Origin: JAEULH01 sp963805915
Lineage (GTDB): Bacteria; Pseudomonadota; Alphaproteobacteria; Rhodospirillales; Defluviicoccaceae
Assembly (NCBI GenBank): GCA_963805915.1
Contig: CAWDWD010000013.1
Location: forward strand, 1-64,000
DNA: 64,000 nucleotides
Reading direction: 5' to 3'
Below the pieces are notes generated by a model that saw nothing but the letters and a program-made list of their open reading frames with translations, did no database searches and had not been told where the DNA came from. The position numbers were made by a program, and so were the translations under genes. Below are positions 7,723 through 15,867 of this stretch, one piece after another. The first letter of the stretch is position 1. Each line of letters opens with the position of its first letter.

Positions 7723-9663
7723 TTAACCGTTCGAGAATAGCCGCTTCAGACGGCCGAAGAAGCCGGGGTCCTCGGGCGCCGGCGCCTTCGCGGCCGCCGT
7801 GGGCCTTGGTTCGGGCGAATACGTCCTGAGCGGGTGGGCCGGGACACCGGTGAGGGCGGCGGTCATGAACCCCTTCCACATCCGTGCCGGCATTCCGCCG
7901 CCGGTGACGGCATTCATCGGCCGATCGTCGTCATTGCCCATCCACACGCCGGCGATGAGATCGGACGTAAAGCCGACGAACCAGGCGTCGCGCGCGTTCT
8001 GGCTGGTACCGGTCTTGCCGGCGGCCGGCCGCGACATCCGCGCCGCCTTGCCGGTCCCGCTCGCCACCGCTTCGGCAAGCATATCGGTCATATCCGCGGC
8101 GTAGGCGGGCGCGATGACGCGCCCCGGTCCCGAGCCGCCACGGCTGTAGAGAAGATGCCCGTCGCCGTCCTCGATGCGGGTAATTCCGTATGGCCACACG
8201 CCGTTGCCCCCGTTGGCGATGGCGGTATAGGCGGCGGTCATCTCGATCAGGCTGATCTCGCTGACGCCGAGCGCCAGGCTCGGTGTCGGTTCCAGGTGCG
8301 AGGTGATCCCGATCCGGTGGGCGACGTTGATAACCCGTTGACGCCCGGCGTATTCGCTGACCCGGACCGCGATCGTGTTGACCGATTGGGCCAGGGCCTG
8401 GCGCAGCGACATCTCGCCTTGGAACCGGCCGGAATAGTTGCGCGGCTCCCAGCCGGCGACCTGCAGGGGCGAGTCGACAAACCGGCTGTCGGGCGTCAGC
8501 CCGGCTTCGAGACCGGCCAGATACACGATCGGCTTGAACGCCGAGCCCGGCTGGCGGTACGCCTGGGTCGCCCGGTTGAAGGGGCTCAGCGAATAGTCGC
8601 GCCCGCCGACCAGGGCCCGCACCGCACCATCGGGCGCCATCGCGACCAGCGCCGCCTGGGTCGGTCCGCTTTGCACCGGCGCCTTGGCGAGGGCGCGCTC
8701 GAGCTGATCCTCGGCGGCGCGTTGCGCCCGCGCATCGAGCGTCGTGAAGATCACCAGATCCTGATCGCGCGCGGTGACGAAGCCGGGAAGCTGGGCCAGA
8801 ACCCAGTCGACGAAGTACATCGCGTTCGGCCGATCGCCGCCCCCGCCCGGCGCGCCATGTGCTTTAATTGCGGCCTGCGCCTCGGCTTGGGTGAGCTTGC
8901 CGGTTTCGACCATGCTGGCGAGGACCCGGCGCGCGCGCTGGTCGGCGAGCCCTGGATTGGCCAGCGGGTTGAGCCGCGACGGCGCCTTGAGCACGCCCGC
9001 GAGCAGAGCCGCCTGGTAGGTCGAAATCCGTGTTGCCGGCTTGTTGAAGAACTTTCGCGCCGCCGCGTCGATGCCGTAAGCACCGGCACCATAGTAGGTG
9101 CGGTTCAGGTAGATGGAAAGGATCTGATCCTTGCTGAACTTGTGCTCGAGCCAAAGCGCGAGCATCAACTCCTGGACCTTGCGTTTGAGCGTACGCTCCG
9201 GAGTGAGGAACAGCGTCTTGGCCGCCTGCTGGGTGATCGTGCTGCCGCCCTGGACGACGCCGCCCGCGCGCAGATTGGTCCAGGCGGCGCGGGCGAGGCC
9301 GAAGACGTCGAGGCCGAAGTGGTCGTAGAACCGCCGGTCCTCGATCGATGTGATCGCCTTGGCCATGACCGCCGGCAGTTCGGCGATCGTAACCGAGCGG
9401 GCGAAGTAGTCGCCCACCGTGGCGATGTCGCCGCCGTTGGCGGCGAGAATGGTGACGGCCGGCCGACGCGTCGGCGCCAGGGCCTCGTCGATGTCGGGAA
9501 GGTCGGCGGCGTACCACGAGATCAACCCCGCCAAGGCCAGCCCGGACCAGATCGCCGCGACCAGGCCCCACTTGACGAACGGCCACCACCTCTTCCGGCC
9601 GCCGCCGGCCGCACCCGGGCCGCCGGCCGGTCGCCGCCCGCGCCGCGTTTCAGAATTCGCCAT
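7723..9663 (-). CDS. Penicillin-binding protein 1A-type bifunctional transglycosylase/transpeptidase
   Basis: A 646-residue class A penicillin-binding protein that polymerises and cross-links peptidoglycan in the periplasm. A basic cytoplasmic tail and a single membrane segment (about residues 28-50) are followed by a GT51 transglycosylase domain with EDRRFYDHFGLD, GGSTITQQAAKTLFL and KVQELMLALWLE, then a transpeptidase domain with the three active-site motifs SAFK, SVN and KTGTS. It is shorter than E. coli PBP1A (850 residues) because it lacks the long inserts of that protein, which is common in alphaproteobacteria (PBP1-like). It is monocistronic. Confidence 0.93.
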   Translation of the reverse strand: MANSETRRGRRPAGGPGAAGGGRKRWWPFVKWGLVAAIWSGLALAGLISWYAADLPDIDEALAPTRRPAVTILAANGGDIATVGDYFARSVTIAELPAVMAKAITSIEDRRFYDHFGLDVFGLARAAWTNLRAGGVVQGGSTITQQAAKTLFLTPERTLKRKVQELMLALWLEHKFSKDQILSIYLNRTYYGAGAYGIDAAARKFFNKPATRISTYQAALLAGVLKAPSRLNPLANPGLADQRARRVLASMVETGKLTQAEAQAAIKAHGAPGGGGDRPNAMYFVDWVLAQLPGFVTARDQDLVIFTTLDARAQRAAEDQLERALAKAPVQSGPTQAALVAMAPDGAVRALVGGRDYSLSPFNRATQAYRQPGSAFKPIVYLAGLEAGLTPDSRFVDSPLQVAGWEPRNYSGRFQGEMSLRQALAQSVNTIAVRVSEYAGRQRVINVAHRIGITSHLEPTPSLALGVSEISLIEMTAAYTAIANGGNGVWPYGITRIEDGDGHLLYSRGGSGPGRVIAPAYAADMTDMLAEAVASGTGKAARMSRPAAGKTGTSQNARDAWFVGFTSDLIAGVWMGNDDDRPMNAVTGGGMPARMWKGFMTAALTGVPAHPLRTYSPEPRPTAAAKAPAPEDPGFFGRLKRLFSNG

Positions 9664-10231
9664 CGTCCGCCTTAAACCTGAGCGCGAGGTTCACGCATAA
9701 TACCCGCGAAGTCGAGAGCCATGCAACCGAAGCGATAGCCGGCCGAAACCGTGCTGAAAATCGGCGCACTCGTTTCCGACCATGCCCCCGGCGGCGAATT
9801 GCGGCGCCGGCGCGCGCGAATTGCCGGCGGCCTCAAGCGCCCCCGGCGCGCGCTTCCATCGCGTGCACGGCGAGGGTTCGTCCCATGTCCCAGATCGCAC
9901 CAAGGCCGTGGGCCTCGCCGATGACGTCCGCAAGGGTGTCAGCGCCACCGCATCCTTGCACGAGTTGCCGGTCGCGCCTTCAACCATGCAAAGTGGGCTC
10001 GCGTCGCCGGCGTCGCGTCGAGCGCTCGGGCAGCCCCAGGCTCGGTCACATAGGAGGCGAACCGTGCGTCATGCAAGGCCGCCGGCCGAGGAGCGTCGAG
10101 GTGGGGAGATCGTTCCTTGGCGGAGGAAGGGGAAAACGATACTGTCCCGCCGCCATTGGTGAGGCTGTCCCCGCCATCCGAAGGGGCCAGCGAAGGGGCC
10201 AGCGAAGGGGCCAGCGAAGGGGAGAAACTGG
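9664..10231. other. Intergenic region with possible decayed coding sequence
   Basis: No intact gene is seen in these 568 bases. On the minus strand, about 9847-9972, one frame reads DTLADVIGEAHGLGAIWDMG followed by RTLAVHAMEARAGGA and a stop. A second frame just upstream (about 9960-10080) reads RFASYVTEPGAARALDATPA. Both look like real protein sequence separated by a frameshift, so a small gene may have decayed here. I do not recognise the family. The potF start region and its 12-bp repeats begin at 10180. Confidence 0.3.
10180..10223 (+). repeat. 12-bp tandem repeat (GAAGGGGCCAGC), 3.7 copies, over the potF ribosome binding site
   Basis: Three perfect copies at 10180-10191, 10192-10203 and 10204-10215, then a partial copy whose GAAGGGGAG serves as the Shine-Dalgarno site of the potF remnant starting at 10232. 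Each unit carries an AAGGGG core. Confidence 0.9.
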
Positions 10232-10468
10232 ATGAAGCGCGGCATTTATCTGACGGTCGCGGTGATCGGGATCGTCTCGGCGTTGCTCACGGCGGCGAAG
10301 CCGGCTCGGTTGGCGGCGGCGGAGGAGCCGGTCGTGCGCGTCTACAACTGGTCGGACTACATCGACGGCGGGGTGTTGAGCGACTTTACCCGGAAGACCG
10401 GGATTAAGGTGGTCTATGACGTCTTCGACTCCAACGACGTGCTCGAAACCAAGCTGCTCGCCGGCAAC
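10232..10468 (+). pseudogene. potF: potF-like polyamine-binding protein, N-terminal fragment interrupted by an insertion sequence
   Basis: The first 79 codons of a periplasmic polyamine-binding protein of an ABC transporter (PotF/PotD family). A signal peptide (MKRGIYLTVAVIGIVSALLT) is followed by the family's VRVYNWSDYIDGGVLSDFTR and DVFDSNDVLETKLLAGN. The frame then enters an insertion sequence at 10469 and stops within it. The frame resumes without loss on the other side, at the duplicated target (11859). The product cannot be functional. Confidence 0.93.
10454..10468 (+). repeat. Left copy of the 15-bp target duplication
   Basis: CTGCTCGCCGGCAAC at 10454-10468 is repeated exactly at 11859-11873. 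Removing the element plus one copy restores the potF reading frame (KLLAGNTGYDLV). Confidence 0.9.
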
Positions 10469-10507
10469 TGTACTGCGCCACGGTTATGAGACAAGCGTCT
10501 GCGACGG

Positions 10508-11395
10508 TCATGCGGCCCGATCCATGGGCTGCTGCTGGTCGGCCCTGACCTGGGCGGGTGTCCGGTGGCCATGGCGGGCGACCAGCCAGTGGGTATTGTA
10601 CCAGGCGGCGAAGTCGAGCAACGCCAGGCGCAGCTCCTCGATGGTCTCGAAGTGGCGGACCCAGAGCAGGTTTTCCTTCAGCGTCCGGATGAAACGCTCG
10701 GCGCCGCCGTTGCCCTCCGGCTCGCGCACGAAGGACGGCGAGGCCTCGATGCCGAGGAACGCGATCTCGCTCTGGAAGTCATTGGACATGTAGTTCGAGC
10801 CATGGTCGTGGCGGAGCTTGAGGCCGGCGGCGACTTTCTTGCCGATGGCGGCGAAGTGCTGGCGCACGCCTTGGCGCACCGGTTCCAAGGCCTGGAAGCG
10901 GTTGGCGCTTTTGTCGGCGTGGATGCCGACGCATTCGCTGTTGCAGTGATCGACGGCGACGAAGATATGGGCCACGCCGTCTGCCACGGTGATGGTCTGG
11001 GTCATGTCGGTGCCCCACAGGACGTCCACGGCGTCGGTGATGATGGTGCCGTCGTGCGTCTTCTCCGGCCGCTTGCGGACCCGGTGCGGCGCCAACAGCC
11101 CATTCTCCCGCATCAGCCGCCGGATGCGTCCGGGTGAACTCCGGATCCCGGAGACGCGCAGCCGTGCCCAGATCTTGCGGTAGCCCTCGCCGGTGAACCG
11201 GCTCTCGGCGATCACCTGCTTGATGTGCTCCACCAGCGTCGCGTCGTCGCAAGGGCCCATGGGGCCGGGGCGGTGCCTCGACGCCAAGGCGGCCTGGCGA
11301 TGGCGATAGAGGCTCGCCCGCGAGACCTTCCAGCAGCGGGTGACCCGCGCCAGGCCATAAACCCGACCAGCGGAGGGCGAGACCGCCCGGCTCAT
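10508..11395 (-). CDS. Insertion-sequence transposase OrfB, DDE integrase type
   Basis: A 295-residue transposase. An HTH_21-like region (GYRKIWARLRVSGIRSSPGR, RIRRLMRENGLL) is followed by a retroviral-integrase core with the catalytic triad visible as GTDMTQ, HDHGSNY and GNGGAERFIRTLKE. Its ATG overlaps the stop of OrfA by four bases (ATGA), so it is translated by coupling or its own start, not by the -1 frameshift that makes the OrfAB fusion in many IS3 members. Confidence 0.93.
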   Translation of the reverse strand: MSRAVSPSAGRVYGLARVTRCWKVSRASLYRHRQAALASRHRPGPMGPCDDATLVEHIKQVIAESRFTGEGYRKIWARLRVSGIRSSPGRIRRLMRENGLLAPHRVRKRPEKTHDGTIITDAVDVLWGTDMTQTITVADGVAHIFVAVDHCNSECVGIHADKSANRFQALEPVRQGVRQHFAAIGKKVAAGLKLRHDHGSNYMSNDFQSEIAFLGIEASPSFVREPEGNGGAERFIRTLKENLLWVRHFETIEELRLALLDFAAWYNTHWLVARHGHRTPAQVRADQQQPMDRAA

Positions 11396-11790
11396 CGCCT
11401 CGGCCTCCGACGTGCCAAAGGGGCGCCACCCTCCAGGCGCGCGATCTTGTCGTACAAAAGCTCGATCTCCATCGTCATCGCGCCGACTTTGCCCGTCAGC
11501 CGGGCGATCTCGCCGTCGCGGTCGTCGCGATCCCGGTCCTTCAGCGCCGTCTCGGCGGCCAGGAGCGCTTGGTCGCGCCAGGACGACAGCCGCGCCGCCG
11601 TGACGTTGAGCTCTCGAGCCACCAGCTCCAAAGGCTCGCCCCGCATCAGCCGGTTCACCGCATTCAGCTTCCGCTTCGCCGAGAAGCGTCGCGGTGGTGG
11701 CCCGCCGGCGGACTTGTCTCCGCCAGCTGTTCGGGAGCGCTCCGCCAAGTCCGCCGGCTGCGTCGTCGCAGTCTCAACCATTCCGTCCAT
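11392..11790 (-). CDS. Insertion-sequence OrfA, helix-turn-helix protein
   Basis: A 132-residue OrfA. The region RRFSAKRKLNAVNRLMRGEP followed by LELVARELNVTAARLSSWRD is the helix-turn-helix that binds the element ends. A C-terminal coiled coil (DREIARLTGKVGAMTMEIELL-like heptads) probably mediates oligomerisation. It is expressed ahead of OrfB with an ATGA overlap. Confidence 0.88.
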   Translation of the reverse strand: MDGMVETATTQPADLAERSRTAGGDKSAGGPPPRRFSAKRKLNAVNRLMRGEPLELVARELNVTAARLSSWRDQALLAAETALKDRDRDDRDGEIARLTGKVGAMTMEIELLYDKIARLEGGAPLARRRPRR

Positions 11791-11858
11791 TCAGCTCTCC
11801 TTCCTTTGCGGGTGATTTAGCCGCAGCCGAATGTCTCAAAAAACCCTGACGCACCCCA

Positions 11859-11873
11859 CTGCTCGCCGGCAAC
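11859..11873 (+). repeat. Right copy of the 15-bp target duplication
   Basis: Exact copy of 10454-10468, directly next to the right end of the insertion sequence and in frame with the downstream potF remnant. Confidence 0.9.
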
Positions 11874-12056
11874 ACCGGCTACGACCTGGTGTTTCCGAGC
11901 GCCAACTTTCTTGCCCGCCAGATCAAGGCCGGCGTCTTCGCCAAGTTGCACAAGACGAAGATCCCTAATTGGCAAAACCTCGACCCCAAGATGCTCGACC
12001 GAATCGCGAAATCCGACCCGAACAACGCCCACGCCGCCATCTACCTGTGGGCATGA
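11859..12056 (+). pseudogene. potF: potF-like fragment, middle part, followed by deletion
   Basis: The frame resumes at the duplicated target with LLAGNTGYDLVFPSANFLAR and QIKAGVFAKLHKTKIPNWQN, and continues to IYLWA then TGA. In intact PotF proteins the tryptophan is followed by (A/G)TTGIGYN and about 200 more residues, so the coding sequence has been cut at about 12051. The remainder of potF and any potG ATPase gene are missing. Confidence 0.9.
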
Positions 12057-12118
12057 TCAAGCGCATCGGCGAGCGGGAGCTGCTCGATCTCGGCGCGCCG
12101 CCGCTGTCGCTCTATGTC

Positions 12119-13018
12119 ATGATCGCGCTGGTCCGTGGATGGCTCGAGCGCCACGGCCGGACGCTCGTTATCGCGACGCCGTATCTGTGGCTGGCTCTGT
12201 TCTTCCTCGCCCCGTTCGTGATTACACTCAAGCTCAGCTTTTCCGAATCCGTCATCGCCCAGCCGCCCTTCGCGCCGCTGGTGGCATGGATCGAGGACGC
12301 GGGGCAGTCGTTCCTCAATATTCGCCTGAACCTGAGCAATTACGCCCTGCTGTTCGAGGACCCGCTGTATCTGCGGGCCTACGCCAACTCGCTGATGATT
12401 GCGGCCATCGCGACGGCGTTGACCCTGGGGCTCGGCCTGCCGATGGCCTACGTCCTTGCCAAGGCGCCGTATCGCTGGCGGTTCGCGCTGATGATGCTGG
12501 TCATTCTGCCGTTTTGGACGTCGTTCCTGATCCGGGTCTATGCCTGGATCGGTATCCTCAAGAACGATGGCCTGCTGAACAACCTGCTGCTTTGGATCGG
12601 CGTGATCGACCAGCCGCTGACGATCCTCAATACCGACATCGCGGTCTATATCGGCATCGTCTATTCCTACCTGCCGTTCATGGTCCTGCCGATCTACGCC
12701 AGTTTCGACAAGATGGACGCGAGCCTGATCGAGGCGGCGATCGATCTGGGCTGCAAGCCGGTCAAGGCCTTCTGGGTGATCACCGCGCCGATCGCGCTTC
12801 CGGGGATCGTCGCCGGTTGTCTGTTGGTCTTAATTCCGGCCGTTGGCGAGTTCGTCATTCCCGATCTGCTCGGCGGCTCGGGGACCTTGATGATCGGCCG
12901 GACGCTGTGGCTGGAGTTCTTCAACAACCGCGACTGGCCCCTGGCGAGCGCCGTCGCCGTTCTCCTGCTCATCGGCCTGGTCGTGCCGATCGTCCTGTTT
13001 CAGCGCTATCAGGGCGAC
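12119..13018 (+). pseudogene. potH: potH-like polyamine permease, 3' end fused to potI
   Basis: About 300 codons of the first permease subunit of a PotFGHI-type transporter. TPYLWLALFFLAPFVITLKL is the first membrane helix, and FDKMDASLIEAAIDLGCKPV is the EAA loop that contacts the ATPase. The match runs nearly to the normal end (PIVLFQRYQ at about 13008). The frame then runs out of homology and stops at 13156 after 46 unrelated residues, because it has been joined to the middle of potI. The ATG at 12119 fits the family start; an in-frame ATG at 12053 overlaps the potF remnant. With potF broken and potG gone, this gene has no working partners. Confidence 0.85.
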
Positions 13019-13349
13019 GTTCGACATGGTACTCGAGGAGGCGGCGATGGATCTCGGCGCGACGCCGCTCAAGACTTTCTTTGTCATTACCTTGCCCGTC
13101 ATCGCGCCGGCGCTGGTATCCGGCTGGTTGCTTGCGTTTACGTTGTCGCTGGATGATCTTGTTGTCGCGAGCTTTACCACCGGGCCGGGAGCGACGACGC
13201 TGCCGATGCGGATCTACAGCCAGGTCAGGCTTGGCGTCACGCCCGAAATCAATGCAATCTCGACGGTGCTGATCGTCATCGTCACGGTGGGGGTTATCAT
13301 CGCCTCGCTGATTCAGAAGCGTCAGTTCGCCGCCCGCCGCGTGTCCTGA
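13019..13349 (+). pseudogene. potI: potI-like permease, C-terminal fragment
   Basis: About 110 codons of the second permease subunit. VLEEAAMDLGATPLKTFFVI is the EAA loop, followed by LAFTLSLDDLVVASFTTGPG and TTLPMRIYSQVRLGVTPEIN, strongly PotI-like, ending in a normal stop. The first half of the gene is absent: the sequence switches from the potH tail to FDMVLEEA within 13008-13024. Confidence 0.9.
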
Positions 13350-13446
13350 CCTGCATGCCGATCCCCGCGTACTCAACACTTGCCAACAGGCTGGCGTTTC
13401 TGCGTATTCTAACCGCGATTCGGATGTTTCCGGTTGGGTGGAAGCG

Positions 13447-13941
13447 ATGGCGAGGATCAAGTGGTCGAATGCGATGAGCGTCGGTGTGACGCGACTTGAT
13501 CGCGACCATCAGATCCTGATCGGCCTGATCAACCGGATCGACGAAGCCGGTGACGACGCCGCCGCCCGCACCCGGGTCTTCCCCGAAGTCCTCGCGATCC
13601 TGATCGCCTATACGGTCTTTCACTTCGACCGCGAGGAAAAGGTGTTGCGCGCGTGCGGATATCCCGAACTGCGCGCCCATCACGAAGAACACCGAGCGCT
13701 CACCAGAGAGGTCCAGGCGTTGCAACGGCGGTTTCGCCACGGTGACGAAGGCCTCGACCGCGAGGAAATTCTGAATTTTCTGACCGGATGGCTGAATCAC
13801 CATATCCTGCTTCAGGACATGGATTACCGGTCATTCGCCGAAGGCAGCAAGGCCGCCGAAGCCGCCGCCGAAGCCCACGGTCATTTCGACCTCGGCACCC
13901 TGCTCAAGTTCCGCGAGCCCAAACAAGGCGAACCCGCGTAA
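13447..13941 (+). CDS. Bacteriohemerythrin
   Basis: A 164-residue di-iron oxygen-binding protein. It begins IKWSNAMSVGVTRLDRDHQI and carries the hemerythrin ligands in order: DRDHQ, FHFDREEKV, HHEEHRAL and NHHILLQDMDY. Bacterial hemerythrins bind O2 or NO for sensing, storage or delivery to oxygenases. The ATG at 13447 starts the fold; a GTG at 13438 would add three residues. It stands alone, after the decayed pot operon. Confidence 0.93.
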   Translation: MARIKWSNAMSVGVTRLDRDHQILIGLINRIDEAGDDAAARTRVFPEVLAILIAYTVFHFDREEKVLRACGYPELRAHHEEHRALTREVQALQRRFRHGDEGLDREEILNFLTGWLNHHILLQDMDYRSFAEGSKAAEAAAEAHGHFDLGTLLKFREPKQGEPA

Positions 13942-14094
13942 GCCCGCCTGCGCTACCCGCGCGGTGTGGGCCCGTCCTCAGGCGCGAGGTTGAGGAGCAG
14001 GCGCGCCTTCAGCACCGACAAGTACCCTGGGGATTAGATCACGGTCGATCAGGTCGATCTCGGCGGCGCAGAGCCGCCGATTTGCATAGCCACA

Positions 14095-14418
14095 TTACTT
14101 CACGCCGCATTTACTTTTGATCTTGGCGATTTGCTTGTCCAGAAGCTGGTTATAGTCGCCGATCGCCATGTCGATCCTGTCGCCTTCGCTCTGTGTCGCG
14201 ACGCCGATCAAAAATCCAACCGGCACGATTGAGGCGGCGCCTTCGGCGATGCGTTCGGCGACGTTCGCTTTCTCCGATCGGAGCATGCGGATATCCCCCG
14301 CCGCCGTGGCGCAGTTTATCGGCGCGGCTTCCGCCGCTTTCACTTCTTTCGCTTCCTTCTGAGCCGCGCAGCCACTCAGCAGCGCCGCGGCCGCCAACGT
14401 CGCAATTATGTATTTCAT
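14095..14418 (-). CDS. Small predicted lipoprotein
   Basis: A 107-residue protein with a clear signal peptide MKYIIATLAAAALLSGC and the lipobox LSGC (Cys17). A weakly hydrophobic, glycine-containing segment IVPVGFLIGVATQSEGDRID may insert in or touch the membrane. Two further cysteines (near residue 36 and near the C-terminus) could form a disulfide. It lies 26 bases after the stop of gltA on the same strand and may be read through from it. No named family is recognised. Confidence 0.75.
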   Translation of the reverse strand: MKYIIATLAAAALLSGCAAQKEAKEVKAAEAAPINCATAAGDIRMLRSEKANVAERIAEGAASIVPVGFLIGVATQSEGDRIDMAIGDYNQLLDKQIAKIKSKCGVK

Positions 14419-14444
14419 CGCTCTCGTTCTCCAGATCGCCTGCC

Positions 14445-15770
14445 TTAGTTCCGCTGCGCCAGCGGGCGGAAGTCGCGCTGGGTCATGCCGGTGTAAAGCT
14501 GTCGCGGCCGGCCGATCTTTTGGGTCGGGTCCTCGATCATCTCGTTCCACTGGGCGACCCAGCCGACGCACCGCGCGACCGCGAATAACACCGTGAACAT
14601 TGAGGTCGGGATTCCCATCGCCCGGAAAATGATGCCGGAATAGAAATCCACGTTGGGGTAGAGCTTCTTGTCGACGAAGTAGTTATCTTCCAGCGCGATC
14701 CGCTCCAGTTCCATGGCGAGGTCAAGCAGCGGCTCGTCGTGCATGCCCAACTCGTCGAGCACTTCGTAGCAAGACGCCCGCATGATCCGCGCTCGCGGAT
14801 CGTAATTATGATAGACGCGGTGGCCGAAGCCCATGAGCCGGAACGGGTCGTTTTTGTCTTTTGCCCGCTTGACGTACTCGGGAATCTGCGAGCGGTCGCC
14901 GATCATTTCGAGCATCTTCAACACAGCCTCGTTGGCGCCGCCGTGCGCGGGCCCCCACAGCGAGGCGATCCCTGCGGCGATACAGGCGAACGGGTTGGCG
15001 CCGCTGGAGCCGGCCAGGCGCACGGTCGAGGTCGATGCGTTCTGCTCGTGGTCGGCGTGCAGCATGAGAATGCGGTCCATCGCGCGGGCGAGGACCGGGC
15101 TGACCTTGTAGGGCTCACAAGGCGTCGCGAACATCATGTGCAGGAAGTTCTCGGCGAACTTCAGGTCGTTGCGCGGATAAATGAATGGCTGGCCGATCGA
15201 ATACTTGTACGCCCACGCCGCCATCGTCGCCATCTTCGCGATGATCCGATACGACGCGATCATCCGGTGACGCGGATTGGTGATGTCGGTCGAGTCGTGA
15301 TAGAACGCCGACAGCGCGCCGACCATGCCGACCATGACCGCCATCGGGTGCGAATCGCGGCGGAACCCTTCGACGAACTTGTGCATCTGTTCGTGCAGCA
15401 TGGTGTGGTAGACGATGTCGTGCTCGAACCGACGCTTCTGGTCGGCGTTCGGTAGGTCGCCATAAAGCAGGAGGTAGCACACCTCCATGAAGTCCGAGTT
15501 CTCGGCCAGGGCCTCGATGGGATAGCCGCGATAAAGCAGAACCCCCTTATCGCCATCAATGTAGGTGATCGCGGACTCGCAGCTACCGGTCGAGGTGTAG
15601 CCGGGGTCGAAAGTGAAGTATCCGGTATCCTGGTAGAGCTTGCGAACGTCGATCACGTCCGGCCCGGTGGTGCCGCTCAACAAAGGCAGCTCGTATGATT
15701 TTCCCGTTGTATTGTCGGTGAGGGTGACGGTCCGTTTCTGCGCCTTGGCCGCTGGCGTCTCTGCGCTCAT
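14445..15770 (-). CDS. gltA: Citrate synthase
   Basis: A 441-residue type II citrate synthase that condenses acetyl-CoA and oxaloacetate in the TCA cycle. The sequence shows the active-site blocks LHADHEQNASTSTVR (catalytic His), GPAHGGANEAVL and MGFGHRVYHNYDPRA, ending with RPRQLYTGMTQRDF as in Gram-negative hexameric enzymes. Length matches the 430-440 residue family. The ATG at 15770 begins MSAETPAAK. In this lineage the enzyme also feeds from the ethylmalonyl-CoA pathway in the same window. Confidence 0.98.
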   Translation of the reverse strand: MSAETPAAKAQKRTVTLTDNTTGKSYELPLLSGTTGPDVIDVRKLYQDTGYFTFDPGYTSTGSCESAITYIDGDKGVLLYRGYPIEALAENSDFMEVCYLLLYGDLPNADQKRRFEHDIVYHTMLHEQMHKFVEGFRRDSHPMAVMVGMVGALSAFYHDSTDITNPRHRMIASYRIIAKMATMAAWAYKYSIGQPFIYPRNDLKFAENFLHMMFATPCEPYKVSPVLARAMDRILMLHADHEQNASTSTVRLAGSSGANPFACIAAGIASLWGPAHGGANEAVLKMLEMIGDRSQIPEYVKRAKDKNDPFRLMGFGHRVYHNYDPRARIMRASCYEVLDELGMHDEPLLDLAMELERIALEDNYFVDKKLYPNVDFYSGIIFRAMGIPTSMFTVLFAVARCVGWVAQWNEMIEDPTQKIGRPRQLYTGMTQRDFRPLAQRN

Positions 15771-15867
15771 CCGAATTATCCTTCGCGTTTTTTTAAGTAT
15801 CCTGCCGAGACCGTCGCGTCTTTCTTCGGCATGTGGTTGGGGAACATCCGTCGTTCAATGGCGCGGT

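Larger units (their letters stand above)
10469..11858 (-). mobile_element. IS3-like insertion sequence, 1390 bp, two ORFs, in potF
   Basis: The ends are imperfect inverted repeats. The left end reads TGTACTGCGCCACGG with GAGACAAGCGTCTGCG further in; the right end, reversed, reads TGGGGTGCGTCAGGG with GAGACATTCGGCTGCG further in. Both begin with TG, as in IS3-family elements. It encodes OrfA (helix-turn-helix) and OrfB (DDE integrase) on the minus strand. It interrupts potF and is flanked by a 15-bp direct repeat, which is far longer than the 3-5 bp normal for IS3 elements. Both reading frames are intact, so it may still be active. Confidence 0.92.

Noticed and set aside
7834..9675. 613-codon frame opposite the PBP1A gene
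   Set aside because: Rich in Arg, Gly, Asp and His, antisense to a clearly conserved gene. Typical of high-GC DNA.
9691..9987. 98-codon minus-strand frame upstream of PBP1A
   Set aside because: Composition lacks a protein-like pattern (MVEGATGNSCKDAVALTPLR). A different frame at the same place looks more coherent and is reported as a possible remnant.
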